DNA from: Candidatus Tanganyikabacteria bacterium
GTDB lineage: Bacteria > Cyanobacteriota > Sericytochromatia > S15B-MN24 > VGJW01
Direction: 5' to 3'
Length of the DNA: 61,110 bases
NCBI GenBank assembly: GCA_016867235.1
Contig: VGJY01000005.1
Span: 1 to 61,110 of the forward strand
The notes beneath the pieces were generated by a model. The model was not told the origin of the DNA. It searched no databases and saw nothing but the letters and a program-made list of their open reading frames with translations. Positions 9,197-20,147 of this stretch are shown piece after piece. The position numbers and the translations under genes are program-made. How positions within the stretch are numbered: the stretch's first letter is position 1; each line of letters opens with the position of its first letter.

Positions 9197-10512
9197 GCGG
9201 TCCTCCCTCCCTGCCGGGACTCCTGCGCGGCTCGCGCCTCGGGGCTGATGAACATGTCCGCGATCACGTGCTGGCGGGCCGCGCCCTGCCTGGTGAGGTG
9301 ATACTCGCGCCCGGCCTCGACGATCTCGCCGAGTTCGACCAGGGCCCCGAGTTCGGCCCCGAAGCGGTCCGCGAGTTCTTCCCCGAACTTCTCGGCGTAG
9401 ACGTCCTTGTTGAGAAAGCCCATCTTCCATGCCTCGACCGCATACTTGTGAGGCCGTTCGGTGGCCGGGACGGCGCAGCTCGTCAGCACCGGCAGCTTTC
9501 CGGCCGCCAGGGCCGCCCGGTAGCCGGCGCGCGACATCTGGTTGAGGTAGGTGTAGCCGGGCACCGAACCATAGGCCCCCATCCCGAGGCCGACGAGCGG
9601 CAGGGCCGCCAGGACGTGCTGGCGGTGCACGTTTAAACCGAACTTGTACGGAATCCGGCTGAAGGTCGAGCAACCGTAGTGGTCCTGGTGGAAGCCCGCC
9701 GCCTTCAGGCGCTCGAATGCCGCGTGGTACATGTCCCGCACGGTCTGGCGGTTGCAGAACGCCGCGCCGATCTCCGTGAAGCGCGCCCGCGTGTCGGGCA
9801 CGAAGGTCGTCACGTACACCGAAATGCTCGGCACGCCGGCGCCGACCATCGCATCGACCGTCTCGAGCCAGGTTTCCATGGTCTGGCTGGGCAGGCCGTA
9901 CAGGATGTCGACGTTGACGTCGCCGAAGCCCGCGGCCAGGAGGCGCTCCAGCGCGGGGAGCGTCTCGTCGCGCTGCGGGTTGCGGTTGATCTGATCCAGC
10001 AACTCGGGATCGAGCGTCTGGACGCCCAGGCTCACGCGATCGACGCCCGCCTCTCGCCACGCGGCGATGCGCTTGTCGTTGGCGAAGCATGGGTGGGTCT
10101 CCAGCGTGGCCGTCGCACCCTCGGGCCACAAGGAGCGGATGGCGCGGACCATGCGGCGGAACGCGTCGGGCGACAGGAGCCCGGGGGTGCCGCCGCCGAA
10201 GTAGATGGAGCTGAACCGGTAGTCGGCCAGGGAATCCCGGGCCAGCGCGACCTCTTGTTCCAGCTCCGAGAGGTAGGCGTCGATATCGTCCGCCCCGAGC
10301 CCTATCTGGGACACGAAGAAGCAGTAGGTGCACCGCGTCTGGCAGTAGGGGATGTGCAGGTACAGGCTGGCCTCGCCTCCGCCGGAGAAGAGATCCGGCG
10401 GCGCGCCGGGCCGCGGCGGCGTCGGCAGGGGGTAGAAGTGGCCCGGCCGGGGCTGCTTGAGCAATCTGGCGAACAGCTCCTTTGCGTCCGCGCTACCTAC
10501 CAGCAATTTCAA
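9193..10512 (-). CDS. HemW/HemN-like radical SAM protein
   Basis: 439 residues. The N-terminal part has the HemW-type signature LHIPYCQTRCTYC, giving the 4Fe-4S/SAM cluster cysteines Cys57, Cys61 and Cys64, followed by the SAM-contacting FGGGTPGLL. The C-terminal half has the HemN_C-like GLGMGAYG and a winged-helix-like end. HemW proteins bind haem and act as haem chaperones; true coproporphyrinogen oxidases need additional N-terminal residues that are not obvious here. It is first in an operon with DUF169 and a NifS-like enzyme. Whether the substrate is a tetrapyrrole cannot be decided. Confidence 0.82.
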   Translation of the reverse strand: MKLLVGSADAKELFARLLKQPRPGHFYPLPTPPRPGAPPDLFSGGGEASLYLHIPYCQTRCTYCFFVSQIGLGADDIDAYLSELEQEVALARDSLADYRFSSIYFGGGTPGLLSPDAFRRMVRAIRSLWPEGATATLETHPCFANDKRIAAWREAGVDRVSLGVQTLDPELLDQINRNPQRDETLPALERLLAAGFGDVNVDILYGLPSQTMETWLETVDAMVGAGVPSISVYVTTFVPDTRARFTEIGAAFCNRQTVRDMYHAAFERLKAAGFHQDHYGCSTFSRIPYKFGLNVHRQHVLAALPLVGLGMGAYGSVPGYTYLNQMSRAGYRAALAAGKLPVLTSCAVPATERPHKYAVEAWKMGFLNKDVYAEKFGEELADRFGAELGALVELGEIVEAGREYHLTRQGAARQHVIADMFISPEARAAQESRQGGRTA

Positions 10513-10592
10513 CCACCTCTTTCATGCACCAATCCACAATCGCAGTCTCTACGGAAGTAGTGATCAGAGAAAAACCCGCGTCGGCGCGCCCG

Positions 10593-11354
10593 CTACTCGG
10601 CCTCGTAGGCAAAGTCGATGTACGAGGCACGATCGCTGTGCGGGAAGATGCGCAGCCGGTAGTCGCCGGCGTTGGACATGTCGCCGACCAGGGTCGTGGC
10701 CTTGTAGAGGCCGGGAGTCCCCGGATCGGCCGAGAACGTGCCGCCCGAGAGCCAACCGCACGCATCCGTGAACTCGAAGCGATACGGGGCGGGCGGATCG
10801 GCCGGTTGGCCGCCGGCCGAGCGCCCCCGGAGGCTCAGGACCGCCGACTGGCTGGCCCGCCCCAGGCTGGGATCGGCCGTGAACTCTATCCGCAGGCCGC
10901 CCCAGTCGCGCGTCATCGGCCGGACGGGGGGGAGGTCGTACGACCGGGACTCCGCCTTGCCGGCGGTCGTGTTCCAGCCGACCGTGAGCTTGTAGCCCTC
11001 GCCCGGATCGTAGAAGCGCACCTTGGCGCGGTAGGTCCGGGTGGTCGGAATGTAGATCGGCGCCGACATGGTGGGCGGGCGCAAGCCCGCGGGCGGCAAC
11101 ACCCGGATCTCGGTGCCGATCGGATCGGGCCAGGCGTCGCCCACCGAGAGCCAGAGCGCCCGCTTCATGTCGTAGGTTTCCAGGGCCGCGTCCAGGATGC
11201 TGGCCGACGGGCCGACATGGAGCGCGAACGCGCCGTCCCCCGCGGCGCCGGACTTTGCGCCGGATCCCGGGTTCCCGGGAGGGGGCACGATGGCGGCACA
11301 CGCCGCCAGGGTGGCGGCGGCAAACAGGCCGGCAAGCAGGTCGCGGTGGTACAT
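10593..11354 (-). CDS. Lipoprotein of unknown function
   Basis: 253 residues with a lipobox signal peptide (ATLAAC, Cys19). The mature part is beta-rich and has no recognised catalytic motif. The ATG at 11354 was chosen because GGAGG precedes it by about 8 nt; an upstream in-frame TTG would add five residues. It is a single gene, divergent from the thioredoxin promoter, and ends 80 nt before the HemW-like gene starts on the same strand. Confidence 0.65.
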   Translation of the reverse strand: MYHRDLLAGLFAAATLAACAAIVPPPGNPGSGAKSGAAGDGAFALHVGPSASILDAALETYDMKRALWLSVGDAWPDPIGTEIRVLPPAGLRPPTMSAPIYIPTTRTYRAKVRFYDPGEGYKLTVGWNTTAGKAESRSYDLPPVRPMTRDWGGLRIEFTADPSLGRASQSAVLSLRGRSAGGQPADPPAPYRFEFTDACGWLSGGTFSADPGTPGLYKATTLVGDMSNAGDYRLRIFPHSDRASYIDFAYEAE

Positions 11355-11426
11355 GACCCTGCCTCCCAACCTCCATCCGGCCTGCCCCCCGGCACGTCAG
11401 TAGAAAACACCGAAGCCCGCCTCGCC

Positions 11427-11456
11427 TTGACAGACCGGCCAAGAGGCCGCTATAAT
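11427..11456 (+). promoter_or_regulatory. Consensus sigma-70 promoter of the thioredoxin operon
   Basis: TTGACA (11427-11432) and TATAAT (11451-11456) are separated by 18 nt. Both hexamers are perfect. The spacer contains GGCC-AAGA-GGCC. It points to the thioredoxin start at 11512. Confidence 0.9.
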
Positions 11457-11470
11457 TTGCTAGTAACAAA

Positions 11471-11487
11471 GGTTGCCGATGGCAACC
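11471..11487 (+). promoter_or_regulatory. Hairpin in the trxA leader
   Basis: GGTTGCC-GAT-GGCAACC is a perfect 7-bp stem with a 3-nt loop, about 8 nt after the expected transcription start. It could be an operator or a 5' mRNA-stabilising hairpin. Confidence 0.55.
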
Positions 11488-11511
11488 TGGATCGCCGAGA
11501 GGAGATTCGTC

Positions 11512-11838
11512 ATGTCCAAGCCGGTCGCCGTGACGGCCGCGAGGTTCGAGGCTGAGGTACTCGAGGCCGACAGGCCCGTGCTGGTTGACTTCTGGGCCGC
11601 GTGGTGCGGGCCCTGCCGCATGATCGCTCCGGTCCTCGACGAGATTGCCGCCGAGCACGCCGCCAAGCTGAAGGTGGCCAAGGTGGACGTCGACGCCCAT
11701 CCGCAGATCGCCCAGCAGTACGGCGTGCGCGGCATCCCCACGCTGATCCTGTTCAAGGACGGCGTGCCGGCCGACCGCTTCATCGGGTTCGTCCCCAAGG
11801 GCCAGCTCGTTTCCGAACTCATGAGGAAGCTGTCATGA
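11512..11838 (+). CDS. trxA: Thioredoxin
   Basis: A 108-residue classical thioredoxin with the active site WCGPC (Cys32, Cys35), the cis-proline loop GIPTLILFKDG and the usual length. It reduces protein disulfides in the cytoplasm with electrons from thioredoxin reductase. The start is ATG 11512, preceded by GAGAGGAGA. The stop overlaps the ATG of the DUF302 gene (ATGA), so the two are translationally coupled. The promoter has perfect -35 and -10 hexamers, implying strong constitutive expression. Confidence 0.95.
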   Translation: MSKPVAVTAARFEAEVLEADRPVLVDFWAAWCGPCRMIAPVLDEIAAEHAAKLKVAKVDVDAHPQIAQQYGVRGIPTLILFKDGVPADRFIGFVPKGQLVSELMRKLS

Positions 11839-12236
11839 CAGGCACGGTAGCCACCAGGCTCGCTTACACCGTCGAGAGCGATCGCCCGTTCGACGACGCC
11901 GTTGCGGCCGTCGAGGCCGAGGCCGCCGCCGCCGGCTTCCGGGTCCTGCACGTGCACGACGTGGCCGCCACTCTCGCTTCCAAGGGGTTCGACCGCGAGC
12001 CGTACAAGATCGTCGAGGTCTGCCAGGCCGCCGCCGCCCACGAGGCCCTGGGCAAGGAGCCCCTGGTGGGGTTGCTGATGCCGTGCAAGATCAACGCGTG
12101 GACCCACGGCGGCAAGACCGTCCTGTCCGCCATCCGGCCCGCATTGCTGGCGGAGTTCTTCCCCGAGCACGACCTGGGGGATCTGGCCGCGCGGGTCGAG
12201 CGCCAAATCGTGGGGATCGTCGACCGGGCCAGGTAG
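11835..12236 (+). CDS. DUF302 family protein
   Basis: 133 residues matching the DUF302 family (PF03625): N-terminal Arg/Tyr-rich strand (LAYTVESDRPFDDAVAAVEA), the central FRVLHVHDV, the block EVCQAAAAHEAL and the MPCKINAW motif with a conserved cysteine. DUF302 proteins are small alpha/beta proteins of unknown activity, often near redox proteins. Its coupling to thioredoxin through a 4-nt overlap suggests a thiol-linked role, possibly as a substrate or partner (inference). Confidence 0.78.
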   Translation: MTGTVATRLAYTVESDRPFDDAVAAVEAEAAAAGFRVLHVHDVAATLASKGFDREPYKIVEVCQAAAAHEALGKEPLVGLLMPCKINAWTHGGKTVLSAIRPALLAEFFPEHDLGDLAARVERQIVGIVDRAR

Positions 12237-12250
12237 GCCGGTAGGGCGCC

Positions 12251-12278
12251 GGGGACCGTCTTTGCCTGGACGGTCCCC
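12251..12278 (+). terminator. Hairpin terminator of the trxA-DUF302 unit
   Basis: GGGGACCGTC and GACGGTCCCC form a perfect 10-bp stem with an 8-nt loop, 14 nt after the DUF302 stop. The following tract (actcccgtatttt) is only modestly T-rich. Confidence 0.75.
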
Positions 12279-12332
12279 ACTCCCGTATTTTCCCCGAGGT
12301 CAGCGCATCGCCGTATCTTGCACACTCGATCC

Positions 12333-13787
12333 ATGACGATGACAGAGCCCGGCTCCACCCGGCCCGCGAGCAAGTTTGCGGGCCCGCGCAACAAGGTGCC
12401 GGAGTTGCCCGTCGCCGAGCGCATGCGCAGCTTCCGGGAGGTGCAGCTCGGCTACACTCCGGGACTGGCGCAGGCCGAAGCTTCGCGCTGCATCCTTTGT
12501 GCCGACGAACCCAGCTGCGAGGTGTCCGGGTGCCCGCTCCACGGCCGCATTCGCGACTGGCTGAAGCTCACGGCCGAAGGCAAGTTCCTGGAGGCGGCGC
12601 TGCTCTCGCGCACCACGGGCAACATCCCCGGCATCTGCGGGCGCATCTGTCCCCAGGAGCGGCTCTGCGAGGGCGCCTGCGTCGTGGGCGCCCAGAGCGA
12701 TCCGGTCGCCATCGGTGCGATCGAGACCTTCCTGGCCGACTACCTGGCCGACCACCTCGATCGCGGCGGGAAGTTGCCGGCGGATCTCGTGCCGCGCAAG
12801 GCCGCGCCCACCGGCAAGCGCATCGCCGTGGTCGGCGGCGGGCCCGCGGGCATCTCCTGCGCCGAGCAACTGCTCATGCTAGGCCACAAGGTCACAGTCT
12901 TCGACCGCTGGCCGCGCCTGGGCGGCCTGCTGCGCTACGGCATCCCGGCATTCAAGCTTTCCCCCGCGATCGTCGACCGCAAGGAGAAGGAACTGGCGGC
13001 GCTGGGCCTGGAGTTTGCGGGCAACACGGAGGTGGGCACCAGTCCCACGCTCCAGGAACTGCTCGCGCGCGGCTTCGACGCCGTCTTCATCGGCGTGGGC
13101 GCGCCGGTCGATACGAGCCTGAGCGCCCCGGGGGCGGGTCTCGAAGGTATCGTCACGGCGACCAGTTTCCTGGTGCGCGGCAACGTCCCGCGGCAGGACC
13201 TCCCGTCGTCGTGGCGCGATCCGCTGGATGTCAAGGACCAGGAGGTGGTAGTGCTGGGAGGCGGCGACACCGCGATGGACTGCCTGCGGACGGCTCTGCG
13301 CCTGCAGGCCCGGAAGGTCACCTGCGTCTATCGGCGGGACGAGGCCAGCATGCCGGGCGCGAGGCGGGAGCAGCGGATGGCCAGGGAGGAGGGCGTCGAG
13401 TTCGTCTTCCTGGCCTCCCCCCACCGGTTCCACGGGGCCGGCGGGCGGATACTCGCGGTGGAGTGCCAGCGCATGGAACTGGGCGCCCCCGACGCCTCCG
13501 GCCGGAGAGCACCGGTCCCCATCCAGGGCGAGACATTCCGGGTCAACGCCGACACGGTCGTGCTGGCGCTGGGTTACGACGTCGAGGACACCATCCCGTC
13601 CGGCACACCGGGCCTGCAGTACGACAAGCGCTTCCGCATCCAGATCGACCACGGGTCGGGCGCCACGTCGCTGCCCGGGGTCTTCGCCGGCGGCGACGTC
13701 ACGTCCGGAGCGGATCTGCTGGTCAACGCGGTGATGGCCGGCCGCAACGCCGCCGCCGGCATCCACGCATACGTGACGCGCCGGTAG
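12333..13787 (+). CDS. GltD-like NAD(P)-dependent Fe-S flavoprotein oxidoreductase
   Basis: 484 residues. The N-terminal 120 residues carry paired cysteine clusters (CILCADEPSC..GCPLHG and CGRICPQERLCEGAC) that bind 4Fe-4S centres. Then come the FAD motif VVGGGPAGISCAEQL and the NAD(P) motif VVLGGGDTAMDC, and the C-terminal GVFAGGDVTSGADLLVNAV. This is the architecture of the glutamate synthase small subunit and of related electron-transfer partners such as NfnB and dihydropyrimidine dehydrogenase N-terminal regions. No large GltB partner is nearby, so it may serve another catalytic subunit. Two ATGs (12333, 12339) are possible starts. Confidence 0.85.
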   Translation: MTMTEPGSTRPASKFAGPRNKVPELPVAERMRSFREVQLGYTPGLAQAEASRCILCADEPSCEVSGCPLHGRIRDWLKLTAEGKFLEAALLSRTTGNIPGICGRICPQERLCEGACVVGAQSDPVAIGAIETFLADYLADHLDRGGKLPADLVPRKAAPTGKRIAVVGGGPAGISCAEQLLMLGHKVTVFDRWPRLGGLLRYGIPAFKLSPAIVDRKEKELAALGLEFAGNTEVGTSPTLQELLARGFDAVFIGVGAPVDTSLSAPGAGLEGIVTATSFLVRGNVPRQDLPSSWRDPLDVKDQEVVVLGGGDTAMDCLRTALRLQARKVTCVYRRDEASMPGARREQRMAREEGVEFVFLASPHRFHGAGGRILAVECQRMELGAPDASGRRAPVPIQGETFRVNADTVVLALGYDVEDTIPSGTPGLQYDKRFRIQIDHGSGATSLPGVFAGGDVTSGADLLVNAVMAGRNAAAGIHAYVTRR

Positions 13788-13823
13788 ATCTATGCGATGA
13801 AACCTTCTGCATCCGTGGTATAA

Positions 13824-13915
13824 CGGAGGCGGCGGGATTCGAACCCGCGAATGACCCGGTGGGATTCATTACCCGATTCGCAGTCGGGCGCCTTAAACCA
13901 CTCGGCCACGCCTCC
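13824..13915 (-). tRNA. Class II tRNA of serine type with anticodon GCG
   Basis: Read on the minus strand: acceptor stem GGAGGCG/CGCCTCC (7 bp) with discriminator G73; D-arm TGGCCGAGTGGTTTAAGGC typical of tRNA-Ser; anticodon stem CCCGA/TCGGG with loop CTGCGAA; a long variable arm (AATGA/TCATT plus CCC/GGG); T-arm GCGGG-TTCGAAT-CCCGC. CCA is not encoded. The loop puts G34-C35-G36 after U33, so the anticodon is GCG (13879-13881), which would read arginine CGC/CGU. Serine AGC/AGU tRNAs have CTGCTAA here, one base different. Body features (long arm, G73) are serine features. Confidence 0.88.
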
Positions 13916-13988
13916 GTTGCAGCCGGGTGGTTAAGGCTTCATGGGCCGCCCGGCCGCCATGATTAGAACATGTGGTCGTGGCAAGTTG

Positions 13989-16844
<2,856 letters not shown>

Positions 16845-16930
16845 TCATTATCGGGCGCAAGCGCACGGTGTGGAAATCGCGAGAATACCCTGATGGCGGG
16901 CTTCCTTGACAGGCACAGACTCGATAGCGA

Positions 16931-17008
16931 AGAGGAGCCGCATCTAGTAGGCGCGGGGCCGTGAGACCCATCGTGCTGCGGACCGACGAGCTCGGGAGCG
17001 GCTCCTCT
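16931..17008. repeat. 11-bp inverted repeat upstream of the 17053 gene
   Basis: AGAGGAGCCGC (16931-16941) and GCGGCTCCTCT (16998-17008) are perfect inverted repeats 56 nt apart, in the divergent gap between tnaA and the next plus-strand gene. A TTGACA at 16908 has no good -10 partner. Confidence 0.5.
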
Positions 17009-17052
17009 AGTTCACTAGCCTGGGACGCGTTGCAGAGACAAGGGGGGTAACT

Positions 17053-17916
17053 ATGTCCGGCGTAGGAGCCACAGGTCCCAATCCCTACACCTCGACCGGC
17101 ACGGGTCTGGTCGGTGCCGATGGCAAACCTCGCGAAGGCTGGGGCCTGGTCGACGCCCCGGAAGTGAAGCCGACAACGCCGGGTGAAGGCCTCGAGATGC
17201 CGAAATTCGGCGACGTCGAGGCGCCCCCCAAGAGCGACGGCGTGCCCTCCGAGATCAAGCCGGCCACCGAGACCATCAAGAAGTACGATTCGGTCCCGGG
17301 CCAGAAGGTCGACGAGGTCAAGTACACCGAGCCGCCGCCGCCGCCACCTTCGCCGCGCACCATCGAAGTCGCCGGCACCGGCATGGGCGCCTCCAAGAAG
17401 TTCACGATGCTGGAGAGCGAGGCCCTGGCGGTGTACCGGACGCTCCGGGACAACAAGGGCGGTATGAAGCCCGAGGAGCTAGCGGCCAAGCTCAAGGAGA
17501 AGTACGGCATCGACGCCGAGGTCACCACGATCGACGGCAAGAAGGCCGTGGTCAACAAGGCCACCGGCAACACCATCGCCTGGGACGGCAACGGCAACGG
17601 CTCCCTGGACATGTCCGACATGAAGTTCAAGGAAGCCCTCGAGGCCGCGGGCATCGACCCGGACTTCCAGGCCAACCCCAAGGTCTTCGACCTGGCCACC
17701 AAGGTCATCGCGCAGTCCATCGAGGCGTCCGAGAAGCGCCGCAAGGACGAAGAGGCGGCCTACCAGAAGACGCTTGCGGGCAAGAAGGCGGACGAGGCCG
17801 TCGTGACCGGCGGCACCACGGGTGGCACGCCGGGCACCCCGGCACCCACTCCGGCGGCTCCCGCCACGACCGGGGCGGCTCCCGCCACCGGTGCGGCGAC
17901 GCCCGGAGCCAAGTAA
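17053..17916 (+). CDS. Proline-rich orphan protein with an EF-hand-like loop
   Basis: 287 residues, unrecognised. Residues 1-100 are low-complexity and Pro/Lys/Glu-rich with a run of PPPPPPSP; 110-235 look folded and contain DGNGNGSLDMSDMKF, a calcium-loop-like DxNxNGxxD motif; 235-287 are Thr/Pro/Ala repeats. There is no signal peptide, although the ends resemble extracellular linkers. AAGGGGGG precedes the ATG. It is the first gene of a plus-strand run with a 91-residue protein and a radical SAM enzyme, separated from the former by 1 nt. Base composition is like its neighbours. Confidence 0.6.
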   Translation: MSGVGATGPNPYTSTGTGLVGADGKPREGWGLVDAPEVKPTTPGEGLEMPKFGDVEAPPKSDGVPSEIKPATETIKKYDSVPGQKVDEVKYTEPPPPPPSPRTIEVAGTGMGASKKFTMLESEALAVYRTLRDNKGGMKPEELAAKLKEKYGIDAEVTTIDGKKAVVNKATGNTIAWDGNGNGSLDMSDMKFKEALEAAGIDPDFQANPKVFDLATKVIAQSIEASEKRRKDEEAAYQKTLAGKKADEAVVTGGTTGGTPGTPAPTPAAPATTGAAPATGAATPGAK

Positions 17917-17917
17917 G

Positions 17918-18193
17918 GTGACGGGCGACAAACCCCTCCTCACCCACGAGGAGGTCATGGATCGCGCTCGGCGCTTTCACGACCTGGTGGCGCGTGAGCG
18001 CGAGCTTCAGGAATTCCTCCTCAAGCTCAAGTTCCGGGGCCGGGTGGAACAGGTGCTGGAGCAGAAGCGGTTGCACGACGAGGCCCTGGCCGAGATAGAC
18101 CGCATCCGCTTCCAGGAAATCGTGCCCATCGTGGCCGAACTCAACGCGTTCTTGAAGGCCATCGAAACGCAAAACGGCCACAGCAAGAAGTGA
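17918..18193 (+). CDS. Small helical protein coupled to a radical SAM gene
   Basis: 91 residues from a GTG that follows the upstream stop by 1 nt, with GGAG about 10 nt before. The chain is charged and alpha-helical (ERELQEFLLKLKFRGRVEQV) and ends in Lys. No cysteine, no signal peptide, no recognised family. Its TGA overlaps the GTG start of the radical SAM gene (GTGA), indicating coupled translation and perhaps a complex. An internal ATG at 17957 is the alternative start. Confidence 0.55.
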   Translation: MTGDKPLLTHEEVMDRARRFHDLVARERELQEFLLKLKFRGRVEQVLEQKRLHDEALAEIDRIRFQEIVPIVAELNAFLKAIETQNGHSKK

Positions 18194-20046
18194 TCGCGCC
18201 GAGGATCGAGCCAGGACCGAGGGCGCTCCTGGTTTTCCCCCCGCAATGGGCCGTGCACGGGCCCCACTTCGCCCTGCGCGGCCTGGCGGGGCATCTCCGC
18301 TCGCGCGGCATCACCGTCGCGGTGCGCGATCTCAACATCGAGTACTTCGACGCCATGCTCACGCCCGAAGCGCTGCAACTCGCGATCGGTCGCCTCAAGC
18401 TCATCGAGGACTACACCGGCACGCAGTACGCCCTCGAGAGCAAGCTGGGCGGCGCGACGCGCCAGACCAAAATCGACCTGCAGCGCCACCGCGCCTGGCT
18501 GGCCTGGCAAAGCGTCAATCCCGGCCTGGCCGCCGCGCTGCCGCGAACCATTCTCGACGCCAAGGAAACCTTCCGCGATCCCCGGCGCTTCTATAATCCC
18601 GACCTGCTGGCCGAAGCCTTCGCGGTGCTGGACTCGGCACTGGAGCTTCTCAGCATGCCGTACCATCCGGCGCGCATCTCGCTGAATTCCTACGATCAGC
18701 CCGACTGCGACTTCGACGTGGCGAGCCTGATCGAGTTCACCGCCGACCTGCCCAACAACCCGTTCGCCGAGTTCTTCGCCGACTGCGTGCCGGGAATGCT
18801 CGCCGAGCAACCGCATTACATCGGCATCTCGATCAACGCGTTCTCCCAGGTGATCCCGGGCCTCACCATCGCCCGCATGCTCAAGGAGGCGGGCGCGCCG
18901 CACGTGGGCATCGGCGGCAACTTCTTCGAGCGAGTGGCCGACACGCTGTCCGAGCGGCCGCACTTCTTCGAGGCATTCGCCGACAGCCTGGCCGTGGGCG
19001 AGGGCGAGCGCACGGTCGAGTACCTTGTCCAGGCTCTGGCGGCGGGGACCTCGCTCGCCGAGGTGCCCAACATCCTCTACTACGACCGCGACGAGCAGGT
19101 CGTGCGCGTGACCCCGACCGCGCCGCCGCCGCCCATGGACGAAGTAGGCATCCAGGATCTCGCCGGGCTCCCCCTCGACCTCTACCTGGCGCCGGATCTG
19201 GTGCTCACCATCCAGGCGGGCAAGGGCTGCTACTGGGGCCGGTGCACGTTCTGCGACTCGTACGTGGGCGTGACGCCGGACGAAAAGGGAATCGACCGGC
19301 TGATCCGGGAAATCACCCACCTGCGCGACACTTACGGCGTGCGGCACTACCAGTTCATCGACGAGGCCATCAGCCCCGACCGGTTGCGCCTCATCGCCGA
19401 TCGCTTCATGGAAGCCGATCTCGACATCGAATGGTTCTGCAACGGCAGGCTGGAAAATCGCTTCACTCCCGGTCTCATGCAGGTCCTGCACGCCGCCGGC
19501 CTGCGCATGGTGCTCTGGGGCGTCGAGACGGGATCCAAGCGCATCTTCAAGCTCATCCGCAAGGGCGTTGACTTCGAGAAGCGCATCCCCCTGCTGCGGG
19601 GGAGCGCCGATGCCGGCGTCTGGAACTTCGCGTACATCTTCTTCGGCTTCCCGAGCGAGACCTACGACGAGGCCCTCGAGACCGTGGAGATGATCTGCGC
19701 CAACACCGACGTGATCCACTCTTACGGCAAGTCGATCTTTACGCTGGGCAAGCACGCGCCGCTGTTCAGGGACGCCGCTAAGCTGGGCCTGGTGGACATG
19801 TACGAGAACCGCGAAGAACTCTCGACCAACCTCCACTACCGCGACACCCGCGGCATGAGCGACGAGGAGCTGAATCGTGCCTCGGGGATGTGCACGCGCC
19901 TCTGCGCCCAGGCCTACGATCGGGGCGTTTGGTTCCTCCTGCGCTACCGGGAGTTCATCCACCTGTACCTGTGCCACTTCGGGCGCGACGCGGTGGCCCA
20001 GATGAAGATGCCCACTTACAAGACGCCCACCGAGCAGTACTTCTGA
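18190..20046 (+). CDS. Radical SAM protein with B12-binding-like N-terminal domain
   Basis: 618 residues. Residues 1-300 have the alternating strand/helix pattern of cobalamin-binding-type domains (LLVFPPQW.., GISINAFSQV.., GIGGNFF) but no DxHxxG cobalamin-ligand motif is visible. The radical SAM core starts near 338 with KGCYWGRCTFCDSY: the cluster cysteines are Cys347, Cys352 and Cys355, giving CX4CX2C rather than CX3CX2C. GVETGSKRIFKLIRKG and FFGFPSETYDEA are further core motifs. The substrate is unknown; related enzymes modify peptides, lipids or cofactors. The GTG start overlaps the upstream stop. Confidence 0.8.
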   Translation: MIAPRIEPGPRALLVFPPQWAVHGPHFALRGLAGHLRSRGITVAVRDLNIEYFDAMLTPEALQLAIGRLKLIEDYTGTQYALESKLGGATRQTKIDLQRHRAWLAWQSVNPGLAAALPRTILDAKETFRDPRRFYNPDLLAEAFAVLDSALELLSMPYHPARISLNSYDQPDCDFDVASLIEFTADLPNNPFAEFFADCVPGMLAEQPHYIGISINAFSQVIPGLTIARMLKEAGAPHVGIGGNFFERVADTLSERPHFFEAFADSLAVGEGERTVEYLVQALAAGTSLAEVPNILYYDRDEQVVRVTPTAPPPPMDEVGIQDLAGLPLDLYLAPDLVLTIQAGKGCYWGRCTFCDSYVGVTPDEKGIDRLIREITHLRDTYGVRHYQFIDEAISPDRLRLIADRFMEADLDIEWFCNGRLENRFTPGLMQVLHAAGLRMVLWGVETGSKRIFKLIRKGVDFEKRIPLLRGSADAGVWNFAYIFFGFPSETYDEALETVEMICANTDVIHSYGKSIFTLGKHAPLFRDAAKLGLVDMYENREELSTNLHYRDTRGMSDEELNRASGMCTRLCAQAYDRGVWFLLRYREFIHLYLCHFGRDAVAQMKMPTYKTPTEQYF

Positions 20047-20147
20047 GTCGGGCTTAACCCAATCATCAGGTAAGGTTAGCGACTCCTCTCCGGATCTAGA
20101 TCGCTAGATGCGAGCCGTCGGGTTCGCGCGTAGGAGGAGAGAGAGCT

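Noticed and set aside
13824-13915. Reading the tRNA as Leu, Tyr or Sec
   Set aside because: D-arm, G73 and variable arm fit serine; the anticodon loop does not match Leu, GUA or UCA.
16903-16935. TTGACA at 16908 as a promoter for the 17053 gene
   Set aside because: No acceptable -10 hexamer lies 16-18 nt downstream.
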